Positions 53,899 through 64,000 of a stretch of 64,000 nucleotides of DNA are shown one piece after another. The first letter of the stretch is position 1. Every line of letters starts with the position of its first letter. A model generated the notes under the pieces. It worked only from the letters and a program-made list of their open reading frames with translations, was not told where the DNA came from and ran no database searches. Origin of the DNA: Alentia gelatinosa (taxonomy: Eukaryota; Annelida; Polychaeta; Phyllodocida; Polynoidae); assembly GCA_950022655.1 (NCBI GenBank), contig OX465583.1, positions 66,758,652-66,822,651 of the forward strand. The letters are read 5' to 3'. A program made the translations under genes and the position numbers.

Positions 53899-54016
53899 CC
53901 CCCCAACTACTTTGAGACCCTACAGCCCCCGCTTATCCTTTTGTTGATACAAACAAACAGTTTGTTGACTCTGTCAACAAAAGGATAGCGTGGGGCTGTA
54001 GGATCTCTATAGTAGT
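53899..54016 (-). repeat. Right terminal inverted repeat, palindromic
   Basis: The complement of the left terminal repeat. Internal arms 53915-53947 and 53974-54006 pair around a 26-base loop. The inner end (ACTACTTTGAGACCC at 53906) repeats the tip sequence ACTACTATAGAGATCC in opposite orientation to the true tip. Confidence 0.9.
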
Positions 54017-54022
54017 TTTTGG
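54017..54022. repeat. Target-site duplication, right (TTTTGG)
   Basis: Identical to 36769-36774. Confidence 0.85.
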
Positions 54023-54190
54023 GCTTTTATTCAGTGTGACCCACTTGCAACTACTTGCAACTTGTCATTTCTACAACTGCCTTTCTAGGATCCGAATACA
54101 TCAAGCACTAATGGGTCAATGAGATATTTCGGTCCCTAGTGATTGGTTTCATGATAAGCTGGGGACACTGGCCCTTTCCCTTTCTGCAAC
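54017..54190. repeat. Host repeat, right half, interrupted by the Polinton
   Basis: It resumes with ATTCAG, ACTTGCAACTTGTCATTTCT and ATCAAGCACTAATGGGTC, matching 55565-55680. Confidence 0.65.
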
Positions 54191-54289
54191 TTTCCCAGAG
54201 TCAGCACGCACATAATGAATATGCTGGTTTTTGCAGCTAACTGAAAGTCTCTCTAACCCCTCCCTTACATAGGCAGCATATACCTATAT

Positions 54290-54604
54290 GTGTGTGTCCC
54301 ACTCCTTAATTTTGCACATCGCAGAATAAAAATGGACAAATACGTTGATCATAGAGGACGAAGAACCAGACTAGGAACGGCACCTGCAATGACCGAAAAT
54401 ACCTTCAACTTAGAATCGTACAGGAGAAGTATTTGGTATAAGACTGGTATTGCCTGGAATAACCTCGACAATGATGTAAGAATGGATACATGCGAAAGCT
54501 TCAAAGAGGTACACCAAAGGGAACCTCACTGCCCTACGCGTGACATACTGAGTGTTGTACTTTTCCTATCCCAAACCCATACTCCTCTTCATTATCATCA
54601 TTAA
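54290..54604 (+). pseudogene. LINE reverse-transcriptase C-terminal tail and 3' UTR start
   Basis: The frame reads TFNLESYRRSIWYKTGIAWNNL followed by VRMDTCESFKE. The pattern (R-x-S-x-x-Y...WN-x-L...SFK) is the usual extreme C-terminus of Jockey/CR1-like LINE polymerases. The sequence after the stop (54605-54770) is AT-rich with T-runs and looks like a LINE 3' UTR. No upstream polymerase domain remains. Confidence 0.6.
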
Positions 54605-54924
54605 TATTAATGTTTAAACAAAATAGCATCGTATATACCATATAGTATTAGCTATCTCTGTTTGTACTGTGCAGTGAACTAAAAGTGTATCCTGATATAT
54701 ATCTCTTTATGATAAACACCTTGTACTGTATGTTACCTCTTTTTTTTTTATTAAAACCATTTGTACAACTACCGAAACTGATGCATGGCCCCGGAGCCTA
54801 CTGAAAATAGGATGACACATATATCCAAGTAGTTAACTTCAGAATGAATATCAACTTAAAAAACACTCTCAAAACCTGTCTGAACTGGAGGATTTACTGT
54901 CACCCGACCACACACATAGCTACA

Positions 54925-55720
54925 CCCTGAGCAAATGGCATGTTCATCATTGATGAATGACCATGCAATAGACCTTTTTCCACAGGCCAGTGTCGCACCT
55001 TATCTGGTTGCCTGTAGCCAAACAACCCCCTGGCAACATATACTTTACCACTGGATCACTCAGTGTACGAGCGTAATACGTTTATATTACGTTTGTACAT
55101 TATTTCCAGAGAAATAAGACCGATTGTGCCGTATTTCATGGTACTCCAGCTCCAATTTGATGTGCCATACATGCATATCAGCTCAATGATACGTTAGATA
55201 TCCCTTAAATAACACAGGTATCCCAAAACTGCATACAGACTATTACATCGGCAGACCTAGCTATGACAGGCTTATCTTTTTCTAAGTTAAAACCAAGATA
55301 CTAATCAACTATGAAGTTTAGACAACCCAGACTCATTAATAATATACCCTAGTTTGTTCCACCAATTTAATCGGTCAAAAAAACAACACTCCTTCAATCA
55401 CACCCATCATTCTCACTTTAGGTGTGACTGCTTTATGTCCCTATATGTACATGCAGCTGGACTCGGCCGTGTTTGTCCGAGCGGCCGCATAATTAGACAG
55501 TGGGCCGTTAGGTGGTGCTGAACAGCAACACCAGTATTATACATGAATAACCATTAAAAGGTTTGGATTACATTCAGCCTAAGAATAGTTTTCTATAACC
55601 AACTTGCACCCAATTAACTTGCCATTTCTGCAACTGCCTGAGTCTAGGATCCAAACACATCAAGCACCAGTGGGTCTTGAGTGATTGGTCATGGTCAGCT
55701 GTGCACGCCTCTAAGGCGTG
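54925..55720. repeat. Host repeat copy split by a nested repeat H
   Basis: GGCATGTTCATCATTGATGA (54938) and ACCATGCAAT (54958) match 13918-13955. The repeat then breaks, and resumes at about 55547 with AACCATTAAAAGGTTTGG and continues to CCAGTGGGTC. Confidence 0.55.
54968..55545 (+). repeat. Repeat H, full copy
   Basis: It extends from GACCTTTTTCCACAGG to CTGAACAGCAACACC, complementary to 8876-9451 along its full length. The nested position defines both ends. Confidence 0.65.
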
Positions 55721-57487
55721 CCAAGATAGTGAAGGGACAATTTATATGCAGTACCCTCTATATGGGCCACTGCAACCTCTAGGTGATGTATATAGCATGC
55801 ATGTACGCTCTAATAACGGGACATGGTGCAACGAGTAGGTACTATCGGGAGGAGGGGAAGATTGGCGTGTCATAATTAGTAAAAACCAAACGAGAGTTTG
55901 ACTTGTCAATGTTTATGCCACGACGGGAATGATGTGTATTACTATGCGAATCGTGAACTGATCGTAGTGGAGATCAGAATTATTGGATAATGGCATAAAT
56001 ATAGTCGAATCAGGCATATAAGACACCAAATAGGACAACCTGATTTACGCCTGAGGGAAAATATTTGCGTGAAAATCATATATATGTAAACTTCATGCTG
56101 TGTATTAGAATATGTGGGCATATATATGACTGCAACATGGACACTTATATGCGGTACATCTAATAATGATCTATCGATGAAGCGTATACATGTACACAAT
56201 GGAAAAGAGGACTAACTTATTTACGCACAAAATCATAGCTATATATACGCTGGACATATATACTTATGAAAATTTAGGTTTTCACGCTGTGCTTCTTGTA
56301 GGTGACATACCTCTAAAGTTGGGAAATAGACCCTAAACAGTGACACACATGATAGAGGAAGCGACCAAGCATCCGTTAAGGGATAATTTCCGAGAAGCAC
56401 ACTGGCAGTTTAATGTGAGCACTCTAGCCTCTAGGCGATGTATATAGTGCGTAAAATCACGCTCTAATAAATATCAAAGCCACACACCCCTTGGTAAGCG
56501 CGTGACATGCCTCACTGACCGTACACTGGCAACCAGAGCTACACATATATCGTAGAAATAGTTGGTTGCCAAACTACACTGACCAATGCGTTCTGTGAGT
56601 CAACATAGTAACACCAGGGGGCTCCACCTAGAGAGTGAGCTAAACAACAGTGTTTCCCTCTGGTTGTATTTGATACAAATATGAAACCTTAATGCCTAAC
56701 ATAGACCCTCTTCACACTGGCGCCATCTTGTAATGGCCGCCTATGTAAGTCAATCGAAAACGAGACGAGCCCTCTCCACTCAGTCCTGAAGTAAAGACAA
56801 CATAGAATGAGAGTACTCTATATGGAGAAAATATTCTGACTCAAATTAAGTCTAGTAAGTGTAAGTTAATGTCATATCGGAGATGTTCTACATACAAAGG
56901 TTTTATGATCTATGTAGCCTAGAACATTGACAAACTGAAAACCGAATGTCTGGGCTGGGTCTGTAGGCTTACAGCGTTATGTGGGTCGGTACGAAATGAG
57001 CATCTGAGATTTCTTTTTCGTTTTTTGTTGTTGTTGTGGGGTATGGGGGCGGGGGGGGGGGGGGGGGGACTTTCTACAAGCCGGACAGAAATAAGTTGTT
57101 TTTTTTTTGTCTGATGAAAGCCGTCTTTGAGGCCGAAACGTTAGGTCCTGCCCATAAAATATGTATCAACAACTAGGAAACCTGAATGAATCTTTCTCCA
57201 TGTTAATCAGAAATACTGGTGTTTGTTGGTTGTGTGAAAACTCTAGTTAGACTTTTTTTCAATTTTCTTTTATTGACAGCTCTCGCCGAGGCGAGTTTTT
57301 CAGTTACTATATATCTATATAATATTATAGCCAAAGATGTGTATAGATAACAATATATGTGTATAGAGAAATATAACACGAAAGGCGAGTTTGGCGGAAA
57401 TTATCAATAAAACAGGGTTTATTCAATAATACATTGGGACTTACCCCTGCCTACACATCAAGATATACATACACTAAGATACATAGA
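55721..57487. other. Intergenic, no gene recognised
   Basis: Contains a G-run (57049-57069) and, at 57111-57139, CTGATGA-stem-CGAAACG, a hammerhead-like core. 56520-56560 repeats the ACTGGCAACCAGAGCTACAC word also seen at 8588-8605. 55920-56200 shares words with 19880-20110 (AAGATCGGAATAATTGG-like, GACTGCAACATGGACA). Confidence 0.4.
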
Positions 57488-57830
57488 CAATAATCGATGG
57501 TTTTGTGGACAGGCGGCCGTAAACCATGAGAGGTTGATGTCACCTCGAGTGGTTTACAGAGCCGCCTATCCACAAAATTATCGTTTGTTGCATTTATTAT
57601 CCATCTTTTCGAACAAATTATACCCAGTAATTGCCATACCAAATGGTATAATAAATGGGACTCTTTCTTTGCTTAATAGCAAAAGGGACTATTTTTCCCG
57701 TATACCACAGGTTTGAATCCGTATACCACAGTTATGGTATCTGACAGTTTGTATACAATGGGTCGTGGTTAACTGAGTCCCCATACATTTTCAATGGGGG
57801 GTTTGTATACGATGGATAATAAAATAGATA
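57488..57830. repeat. Repeat family G, copy 2
   Basis: The arms match 28075-28235 but the central hairpin of about 45 bases is missing. Beyond the arms it continues to match 28236-28330 and 28710-28820, ending with GGTTTGTATACGATGG. Confidence 0.65.
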
Positions 57831-58460
57831 ATTACATATCGAGGTAAGATTAAAACATGTGTAGATTGAACAAGATTTAGCAGCGGAATAGTCGTTATCC
57901 AGGTGTTGGTCACACTGCGCCGCTCCGCAAAAAACGAGTTTCTGTAGGTTGCTCTAGCGATGCAGTGTGGGTGTTGGTTACCATGTTACCTTAAAAGTTA
58001 CCGCATCAGATCATACCTAGATACATAACAATAACGTGAGCTGATGCGAGCTGCTGTGTTCCCGGAGTGAATGAATATGTGTAGCTCATTGGCTTAATTT
58101 ATATACATAAGCGGGGTTATATAATAATATATATATAGACCTAACAGCTATACTATTCTGCAGGTGCTGCTTTTCTTGGGGCTCCTAGTCCATCACATTA
58201 TAAAGTAGTTTAAAGCTGAAAAGGAAACAGCTGGAGTATACGTACTATCAGAAGTGTGACCACTATTATATACTTTTTACAGCGACAATCTAAAATCTTC
58301 GCTGTCAGTTGCAAGGTAATCCCATTATTCAAATCATAAATATGATTCAAATCCATATATGTTAAAAGCAGGACACAGGAACCTGTCATATATAGGCTCT
58401 CCAAGGACTCTCCTGTAAAACTGGCCAAGGAATACCTAAGGGCTGACATCATCCGCTATT
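57831..58460. other. Intergenic, no gene recognised
   Basis: Nothing supportable. Confidence 0.4.
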
Positions 58461-58639
58461 GGTTTCCAGTGGTGCAACTGGTAGCACCTCTCCACCAGAA
58501 GTGACTCTGGATTGTGCAATGACTGAGATTGAAACTGGCCTCCACACACGTGTGTCAGTCCTGCCCCAGACTCCCCCATCTTTTTTGCATCAGTGCTGTT
58601 CTGTCAACAACAGATGTTTATTTGCTACTTGTTTCTTTT

Positions 58640-58750
58640 TATCATTTTCATGTCCTTAGTACCGTATAACCCGACTGTGTTTGAACCCATGACCTCCCAT
58701 ACTTGAGGTGAACACCCCTACTACATTTTGTACTTAGCCACTAAGCAATT
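58640..58750 (-). repeat. Possible tRNA-derived SINE head
   Basis: On the minus strand TTAGTGGCTAAGTA resembles an A box. GGTCATGGGTTCAAACACA, about 45 bases on, resembles a B box (GGTTCAAAC). The spacing fits a polymerase III promoter of a tRNA-like SINE. No tail or target duplication was defined. Confidence 0.4.
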
Positions 58751-58973
58751 TTCTTTGGGGTATTCCAAGGGGAGGGGGGGGGGGATTTTTTTTTGTATTC
58801 TCATAGGGGAGGGGCAACTTTATTTTGACCAATCGTTGTTAAAAAAAACTGTGAACCTCGGCCATCATTATTGAACGCTCCCTTTTAAAAACCCTACAGA
58901 AGCAAACACTTTGGCCTTGAACGGAGGCTGTCCGCTTCCGTGAGGTTTTACTGTATTTCCATGATAAATGCAT

Positions 58974-59140
58974 GTACAGTAAAATCCCGCTTAAGGGGAA
59001 ATCCTCCATTCCAAGCAAAGTGACCCCTTAAACGGGGTGTCCTCTTAAGGGAGGGGTTAAAATGAACTAGATAAACAATTTATTCCGAACAAATTGCTCC
59101 CTTAAGCGAGGTGTCCCAGAAGCAGGGTTTTAATGTATAG
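58974..59140. mobile_element. pogo/Tigger-like MITE
   Basis: It starts TACAGTAAAATCCCGCTTAA and ends AAGCAGGGTTTTAATGTA, with inverted CCCCTTAAACGGGGTGTCC and TTAAGCGAGGTGTCC words inside. A second terminus, GAGGTTTTACTGTA, lies just before it (58950-58965), so two elements may abut. The TA flanks fit Tc1/mariner-pogo insertion. Confidence 0.55.
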
Positions 59141-59187
59141 GCATATATGGGCATACACTGTCGGTGACATGGGCAACAGGATTATCT

Positions 59188-59282
59188 AAATAATAATAAT
59201 AATGATGGTAACGATAATAATAATAATAATGATGGTAACGATAATAATAATAATAATAATAATAATGATGATAATGATAATG

Positions 59283-59364
<82 letters not shown>

Positions 59365-59405
59365 TGATGATAATGATTATAATAACAATAATACCGGTAA
59401 TAATT
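59188..59405. repeat. Compound (ATAATG)n/(AAT)n microsatellite
   Basis: Over 210 bp of ATAATG, GATAAT and AAT units. The very long open frames here are artefacts of the repeat. Confidence 0.95.
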
Positions 59406-59499
59406 AAATCCATGTGTGTATCACGAATACACATAAAGAGTCATCCTTAGACAACAGCACCAAGACTAGAATACCCTGTTCTAGTCTCGTTGGGCAGAG

Positions 59500-61120
59500 A
59501 ACGAATATCGCCATTTGCTAGACCACTATCTGCGTCGGCGTCAGTCAGATAGCTTCGGCTCTCCGCCCGCGAGCGTGGCTCCATCCCCTCGTACCGACCT
59601 TCACCACACCCGACCATCACACCATGTGGTGTGGGCGAGGGCAGCCGCGGGGGGAAATGTGCCTCACCCGGTGGTCGAGGGTGGCGTAGTCAGCCGTGAG
59701 CTAGCCACCACCAGGGCAGCCACCCCTACCCTGCCACCCCCTCCTTCAGTGCTTCACCACACGTTCACTCAGCACCTCGATGTAGGTGCAGACATCGACA
59801 CCACACCAGCGACCGTATACCACCACCGCCACCCACTGAACCTGCAGCCAGCACTAGTCGTAGGAGGTACCGGTACACACACACCATCCCCGGCTGACTC
59901 GCTGACTCACCGCTGGACACTCAACACACACCCGCAGTGCCGGTCACAGCCATGCCACAGCCACTAGCATTCACCCACACCGCACTACACACTCACAGTC
60001 ACAGCCCCTCCCACACCCCGCCACCACCATCACAGTGTCGAGTGCTGCCCGCCGCCTACATTATGCTAATCATGTGCCTCCCCTTTCCCAAACCGAGGAT
60101 AGCGTAGCCGCCACTGCCGCCACCTGGAGAGTAGTGGTGGCATAAGCTATGCTTGTCAATCAAATCAAGCCCCGCGATACCTCAGTGGTGGTGGTAGCCC
60201 TATCCCTCTGTGAAATGATTTACAAATCAAGTGACCCAGTGACCTAGTTCGGCTCATTTTTCCCACTCTCATGGACATAGCGCACTATATACTGTTCAGT
60301 CGTGTATTAGATATGCTTTGAGTAATTATATGAAGATGTTTTGTGGATGTTAAGCTCCTTGATTGGTAAACAGACCGTCACTGTCAGTGTCAGATGTGGA
60401 GCTGTCACACGCTGACCTACTTCCGCTGGTTCTGGGCGACCAGCACTATCCTGCACTCACGCTGTTCAGCGGCGCACCACACCGCTCGATGTTGTCATCC
60501 TAATATCGCTCAATCAAGCCGACGCTCCCCTATCAAAGAACCTATTTAACTGACGAGCGAAGACTGGTAATTAAAATCAACTGATGTTGTACTTTAGTGT
60601 AGATGTTCCGGTATGGATCATACAGTTGTGATTAAAGCTACGCGGGTTTGTTTGTACTGTGTGTGTGTGACTGGGAGAAGCACAGCTCACTGAGTAGGTA
60701 TCCCTACCGCCCCACACCGCCTTCCGGCCCGACACAAGACACACCTCGTAGCGTAGCACAGCTGCAACTTAGCGTAGGAGGAACAATGCTACGCGAGACA
60801 CACACTCAAGCTGTGGGTACTGGGAAACACTCACCAGTCGGTCGCTACGAAAAAGGTAAGTCGTGGGCGTTCATGGCCCTTCTTTCTCAAACGTACACGG
60901 CGATTCTCTTGTTCTGACTGCGGGGATTGTTGTCGGGAGGCGGTGGGTTGCGTGGGGCCGGACGGTGGCCGGGGTTTGAGACCCGGGGTTGGATCACACC
61001 GGGGCCCGCAGTGATGGCGGTGGTGTGTTCGCAGGCGTAGCGTAGGTGACCCAGTTGGCCGGGGTGGGAGCAGCACTCGCTCCGGCGGCGCTTTCCTCGG
61101 TCGCGTGCCGCAGCACACTG
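59500..61120. promoter_or_regulatory. CpG-rich block, possible promoter region
   Basis: The base composition changes sharply to GC-rich with many CG dinucleotides, unlike the AT-rich flanks. A 150-codon frame at 59515-59967 is low complexity (Pro, Thr, His) and I do not call it a gene. The block could be the unmethylated promoter of a gene reading rightward. Confidence 0.35.
60786..60855 (+). CDS. Possible first coding exon
   Basis: ATG at 60786 opens 23 codons (MLRETHTQAVGTGKHSPVGR then YEK) to a strong donor AAAAAG|GTAAGT at 60856. No downstream exon was identified, and the peptide is not recognised. It may instead be a non-coding 5' exon. Confidence 0.25.
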
Positions 61121-63600
61121 GCTTAGCTTTGTTTTGTTATGTACAACTGTTTGAGTGTTGGAGTGGGCGTGTGTTGTTTAATTGGAACCCTGATGAATCA
61201 AGAGTGAGACTACGCCGTGCTGCAGTGTGTAGCTATGGGCGGTGGGAAGGAAAACCCTGTGAGTTTGCAGGTCGCCCGCATGCACGATCCTTGGTGTGGC
61301 CTGAGGCTGGGAGAGTTCACAGTTTATTTACCGCATAGGAGTAGGTGGCTGTTCAGTGTAATGACAGCTGTGGTTTACATGTCACTTGGGAGTTGAGGGA
61401 CAGGGATGACAATTTTCCACTTTTCCACGGAAAGCAACTTTTTCATTTCCAGTCTAACTGATTTGTTTTCCTTTTGAAAAAAAATAAAGAAAGAAAGATA
61501 GTGCAAATCGGGCCTCATTCAAGCCAATGACACAGTGGTTTGAACATCCCCACAGACCCTTAGGGCCTTAGCCCATTTCTTGATAACACTGATGTGTTTT
61601 CTATGTTTTCTCATTCTCTCTGAGGCTGTAAATTCCACATGAAAAATATTTTCCACTTTCATTCCTGGCCCCTACTGACATCACTGGAGGGGGAATTGTT
61701 TGCCCATGTTCACTTGTTGAATCAGAGATGACAGTTTCCCTATTTTACAAGGATATCCCTGTATTCATTTTAAGTTTATTGATTTTTTTCTTCAGTACAA
61801 ACAAAAAATAAATTTAGCCTCATTCACACCAATCAACAGTGGTTCGGACCTCCCCTCGCACCCCAATTTTATTCAAAATTTCCATGGATAAAACCATGTA
61901 TTTTCTCAGTTTCTCTGATGCAGTAACTTCCTCATAGAATATATTTCCTCTATCTATTATTGCCCTATCTGACATCCCTGCCATATTGACAGTAGACGGT
62001 CTAGATGCAACATACAAAATGATCTTAGTGTTCATACACGCATGCGAAGAAAATAGGGTTTTACAAAAAACAAAAAGAAATTGGGCATTTGAATATTTCC
62101 GAGTTTTGGAGCCTTTGCATCCCTAAAGGTCATTCTTCAGACCAAATGTAAATATGAGGAGATATAATTTTCGGTGTGAGGGGTTTTAAAGCTGAGGCCA
62201 AAAATGCTCTTGCATTTGCTACTGAATTTAGAATCTTCCTGGGGCCTGGCCTCCGTGGCCCCACCCTGGGCACTGTTCCTGAACCCTGGAAGGGAGGGGG
62301 GGGGGGGGGGGTATATGTGGCCGTCAAACAGCCTGCCGATTTCTCTGGAGGTTTTTTTTCTTTCTTTTTGGTAGTTTTCCAGTCACATGCCTTAAAAGTA
62401 TAATCATAGAGATGCACATATATATATTTTTGTTTGTTTGTTTATCAATAGTACCTCTCGAATAGTATCGAGTTTTTCAGGCACTAACAGTATAGGAGCA
62501 CACATCGACATAAATATAAGTGTTTAGTGTTTTCCACTAAATCTATCCATTAATTCTTATGATATATTGAAACCTATTTGTTATGAGTGACACAGAGTAG
62601 ACAGTCTTCTATTTTTTCAAGGAAATCCTTTTTTTTCAGATCCAGTTTATAAAAACGTTTATCTTGTGTAAGACAAAGAGAATAGATTGAGCCTCATTCA
62701 CATCAATAAACAGTGGTTTGAACCTCTCCACATACCCCAACCCTATTCCATGACTAACAACGGTGTGCTTTCTATGTTACTAATTGGTCTCTCTGAGGCA
62801 GTATAATCCACCTAAAAAATATTTTCACTTTTTCCCTGACATCCCTACATGATGCCTTTAGATAAATTACCAACATGAATATATCTATGACAAATTTCAC
62901 AAAAACACTTTTTTTTTAAATTTTATGAAATTTCTTAATTGAGCATCAGGGTAACAATATACATGTCGGTTTACATACATAATCACAACTCAACAAAGTG
63001 GCAAAAGGCCTCAGCCTTTTCATAAGGCTAGTCTAAACGGCCTAGCCGTGACTACTCTCTTCGTGATGGTATTTTAGTTCTACTGTTTTTGCCATGAGAG
63101 GACTTCATTAATTAATTAATTGTCAATTTTCCATGTAACCTTTCCTTGACTTATATTATAAACTTTGAATTGTCGTTGTACGGTCCATATTTGTAATCCT
63201 ATAATGGAATACCACCTACCTCTCAGGCGAATTAAAAAAAAACAGAAACCCAAAAAACCTAACCAAACAAACAAGCAAACACATCCAGCTTATGGTGTAC
63301 TATCCGCGTGAAGTCTGTAGCGCTGGAGCGGGTTTCCACAGTATCTCCCTGAAACTCCCTGAACTCTCCAGGCATACTGAAACCAGACCCGTGTGGGGAG
63401 AGTGGCTATGCAGGTCAACCTGCTAGACTTGCCTCAGTCCCCTTGTTCTATACCACTCCACCTTCTCCATATCCCCTATCCTCCCCCCACCGCTCCCCCT
63501 TGACTGATCCCAAAGCATTCCAGGGGAGGGTTACATAATATTTTAGTATGTTATCCTAATTTTCTGTATGAATTTAATTAATTAACTTAGAAGTCTTCAG
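61121..63600. other. Intergenic, no gene recognised
   Basis: AT-rich. 61500-61680, 61800-62000 and 62690-62830 share the words CCTCATTCA, AGTGGTTTGAAC and CCTTACATCC-like ends (for example GCCTCATTCACACCAATCAA and GCCTCATTCACATCAATAAA), so they are three diverged copies of a local repeat. A G-run lies at 62293-62310. Confidence 0.4.
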
Positions 63601-63606
63601 CAAGTC

Positions 63607-63614
63607 TGATATAA
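63607..63614 (+). promoter_or_regulatory. Possible TATA box of the right-edge gene
   Basis: GATATAAGACC lies about 300 bp before the ATG at 63907. It is the only TATA-like word in this GC-richer stretch. Confidence 0.3.
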
Positions 63615-63906
63615 GACCACCGCGTGGCCGCTGAAAATAGAGCAGAGAGCGACCCGATTCCACGACCAGTGAGTGAAGACTGAACTCCCACTGACTGCAG
63701 ACTCTGTGGTCTCCTTCAGATCACCCGAATGACACAACCCTGAGACACCCAACTACATAAAGACAGAATTCTGAACGAATCCACGACCAGAGTCACTATT
63801 CACCGAGTCTGTAGTGTTTTCCAGTTGGCCCGGATTAGACACCATGTACCCACCGACCACATATTAAGCCAGTGCTCTGATCGTGTAACGATTGCTATCA
63901 CCAAAC

Positions 63907-64000
63907 ATGGAGGTGCCACACATCCCCACTGGGGGAGACTTACAAGTGGACTACTCATTGAAGAACAAATTTCGGTGGGACTGGCTCCAGCGCACTGATG
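63907..64000 (+). CDS. 5' end of an unidentified gene, cut by the window edge
   Basis: ATG 63907 has a good initiation context (AAACATGG) and opens 31 codons to the end of the window. The peptide starts MEVPHIPTGGDLQVDYSLKN and continues KFRWDWLQRTD. Base composition is GC-richer than the preceding 2 kb. I do not recognise the family. Confidence 0.4.
   Translation, partial: MEVPHIPTGGDLQVDYSLKNKFRWDWLQRTD

Larger units (their letters stand above)
36775..54016. mobile_element. Complete Maverick/Polinton-type element, 17,242 bp
   Basis: Inverted terminal repeats of about 116 bp (36775-36890 and 53899-54016) start ACTACTATAGAGATCC. A 6-bp duplication TTTTGG flanks them. Inside are the hallmark genes: packaging ATPase, integrase, minor and major capsid proteins and a family B DNA polymerase. 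Mavericks/Polintons are integrated virus-like elements of 15-20 kb, and the size fits. Accessory genes fill 48.9-53.6 kb. The usual adenain-type protease was not found, the capsid gene is frame-shifted, and the tip is AC...GT rather than the AG...CT usually reported. It is therefore nearly intact but probably not autonomous as it stands, unless the frame shift is an assembly error or a recoding site. Confidence 0.95.

Noticed and set aside
59186..59450. Long open frames on both strands made of Ile and Met
   Set aside because: They are translations of the (AAT)n/(ATAATG)n microsatellite.
1..64000. CRISPR arrays, rRNA genes, bacterial operons
   Set aside because: No regular spacer-repeat array, rRNA signature or ribosome-binding pattern was seen; the sequence is eukaryotic.

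Overview
The window looks like genomic DNA of an invertebrate animal. There are spliced genes with GT-AG introns, a TATA promoter, short intron-separated exons of Ras-type GTPases, many miniature inverted-repeat elements, LINE fragments and microsatellites, and no bacterial operons. I cannot name the species from sequence alone.

Layout. 1-36.77 kb is host DNA, mostly dispersed repeats. It holds two Ras-family GTPase loci: an orphan first exon on the minus strand (5622-5769), and a complete three-exon gene on the plus strand (24215-24359, 26080-26253, 27469-27869) behind a TATA box. Repeats include three copies of a PIF/Harbinger-like MITE, hAT-like elements, several long-palindrome families, LINE fragments and a poly(A)-tailed retrocopy with a 12-bp target duplication.

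36775-54016 is one complete Maverick/Polinton-type virus-like transposon of 17,242 bp. It has inverted terminal repeats of about 116 bp and is flanked by a perfect 6-bp target duplication (TTTTGG). It sits inside a dispersed host repeat whose two halves flank it. The left half encodes on the plus strand: packaging ATPase, two small conserved proteins, chromodomain integrase, a putative minor capsid protein, a very basic core-like protein and the major capsid protein, which is broken by a one-base frame shift. Four of these junctions have overlapping stop and start codons. On the minus strand lies a protein-primed-type family B DNA polymerase whose N-terminus is assembled from four coding exons behind a non-coding first exon and a TATA box. 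The right half carries accessory cargo: two related LRR-capped type I membrane proteins on the plus strand, and a two-exon minus-strand gene with a possible PC4-like domain. I could not find the adenain-type protease.

How it fits together: the polymerase and integrase would copy and insert the element. The ATPase, capsid and basic proteins would form and fill a particle. The membrane proteins are candidates for entry, envelope or host-signalling roles. The terminal repeats are themselves palindromes, which is unusual and may bear on how the ends replicate.

54.02-64 kb is host DNA again: the right half of the interrupted repeat, a LINE tail, more MITEs, a 210-bp microsatellite, a CpG-rich block (about 59.5-61.1 kb) with a possible 5' exon, and the first codons of a gene running off the right edge (63907-64000).
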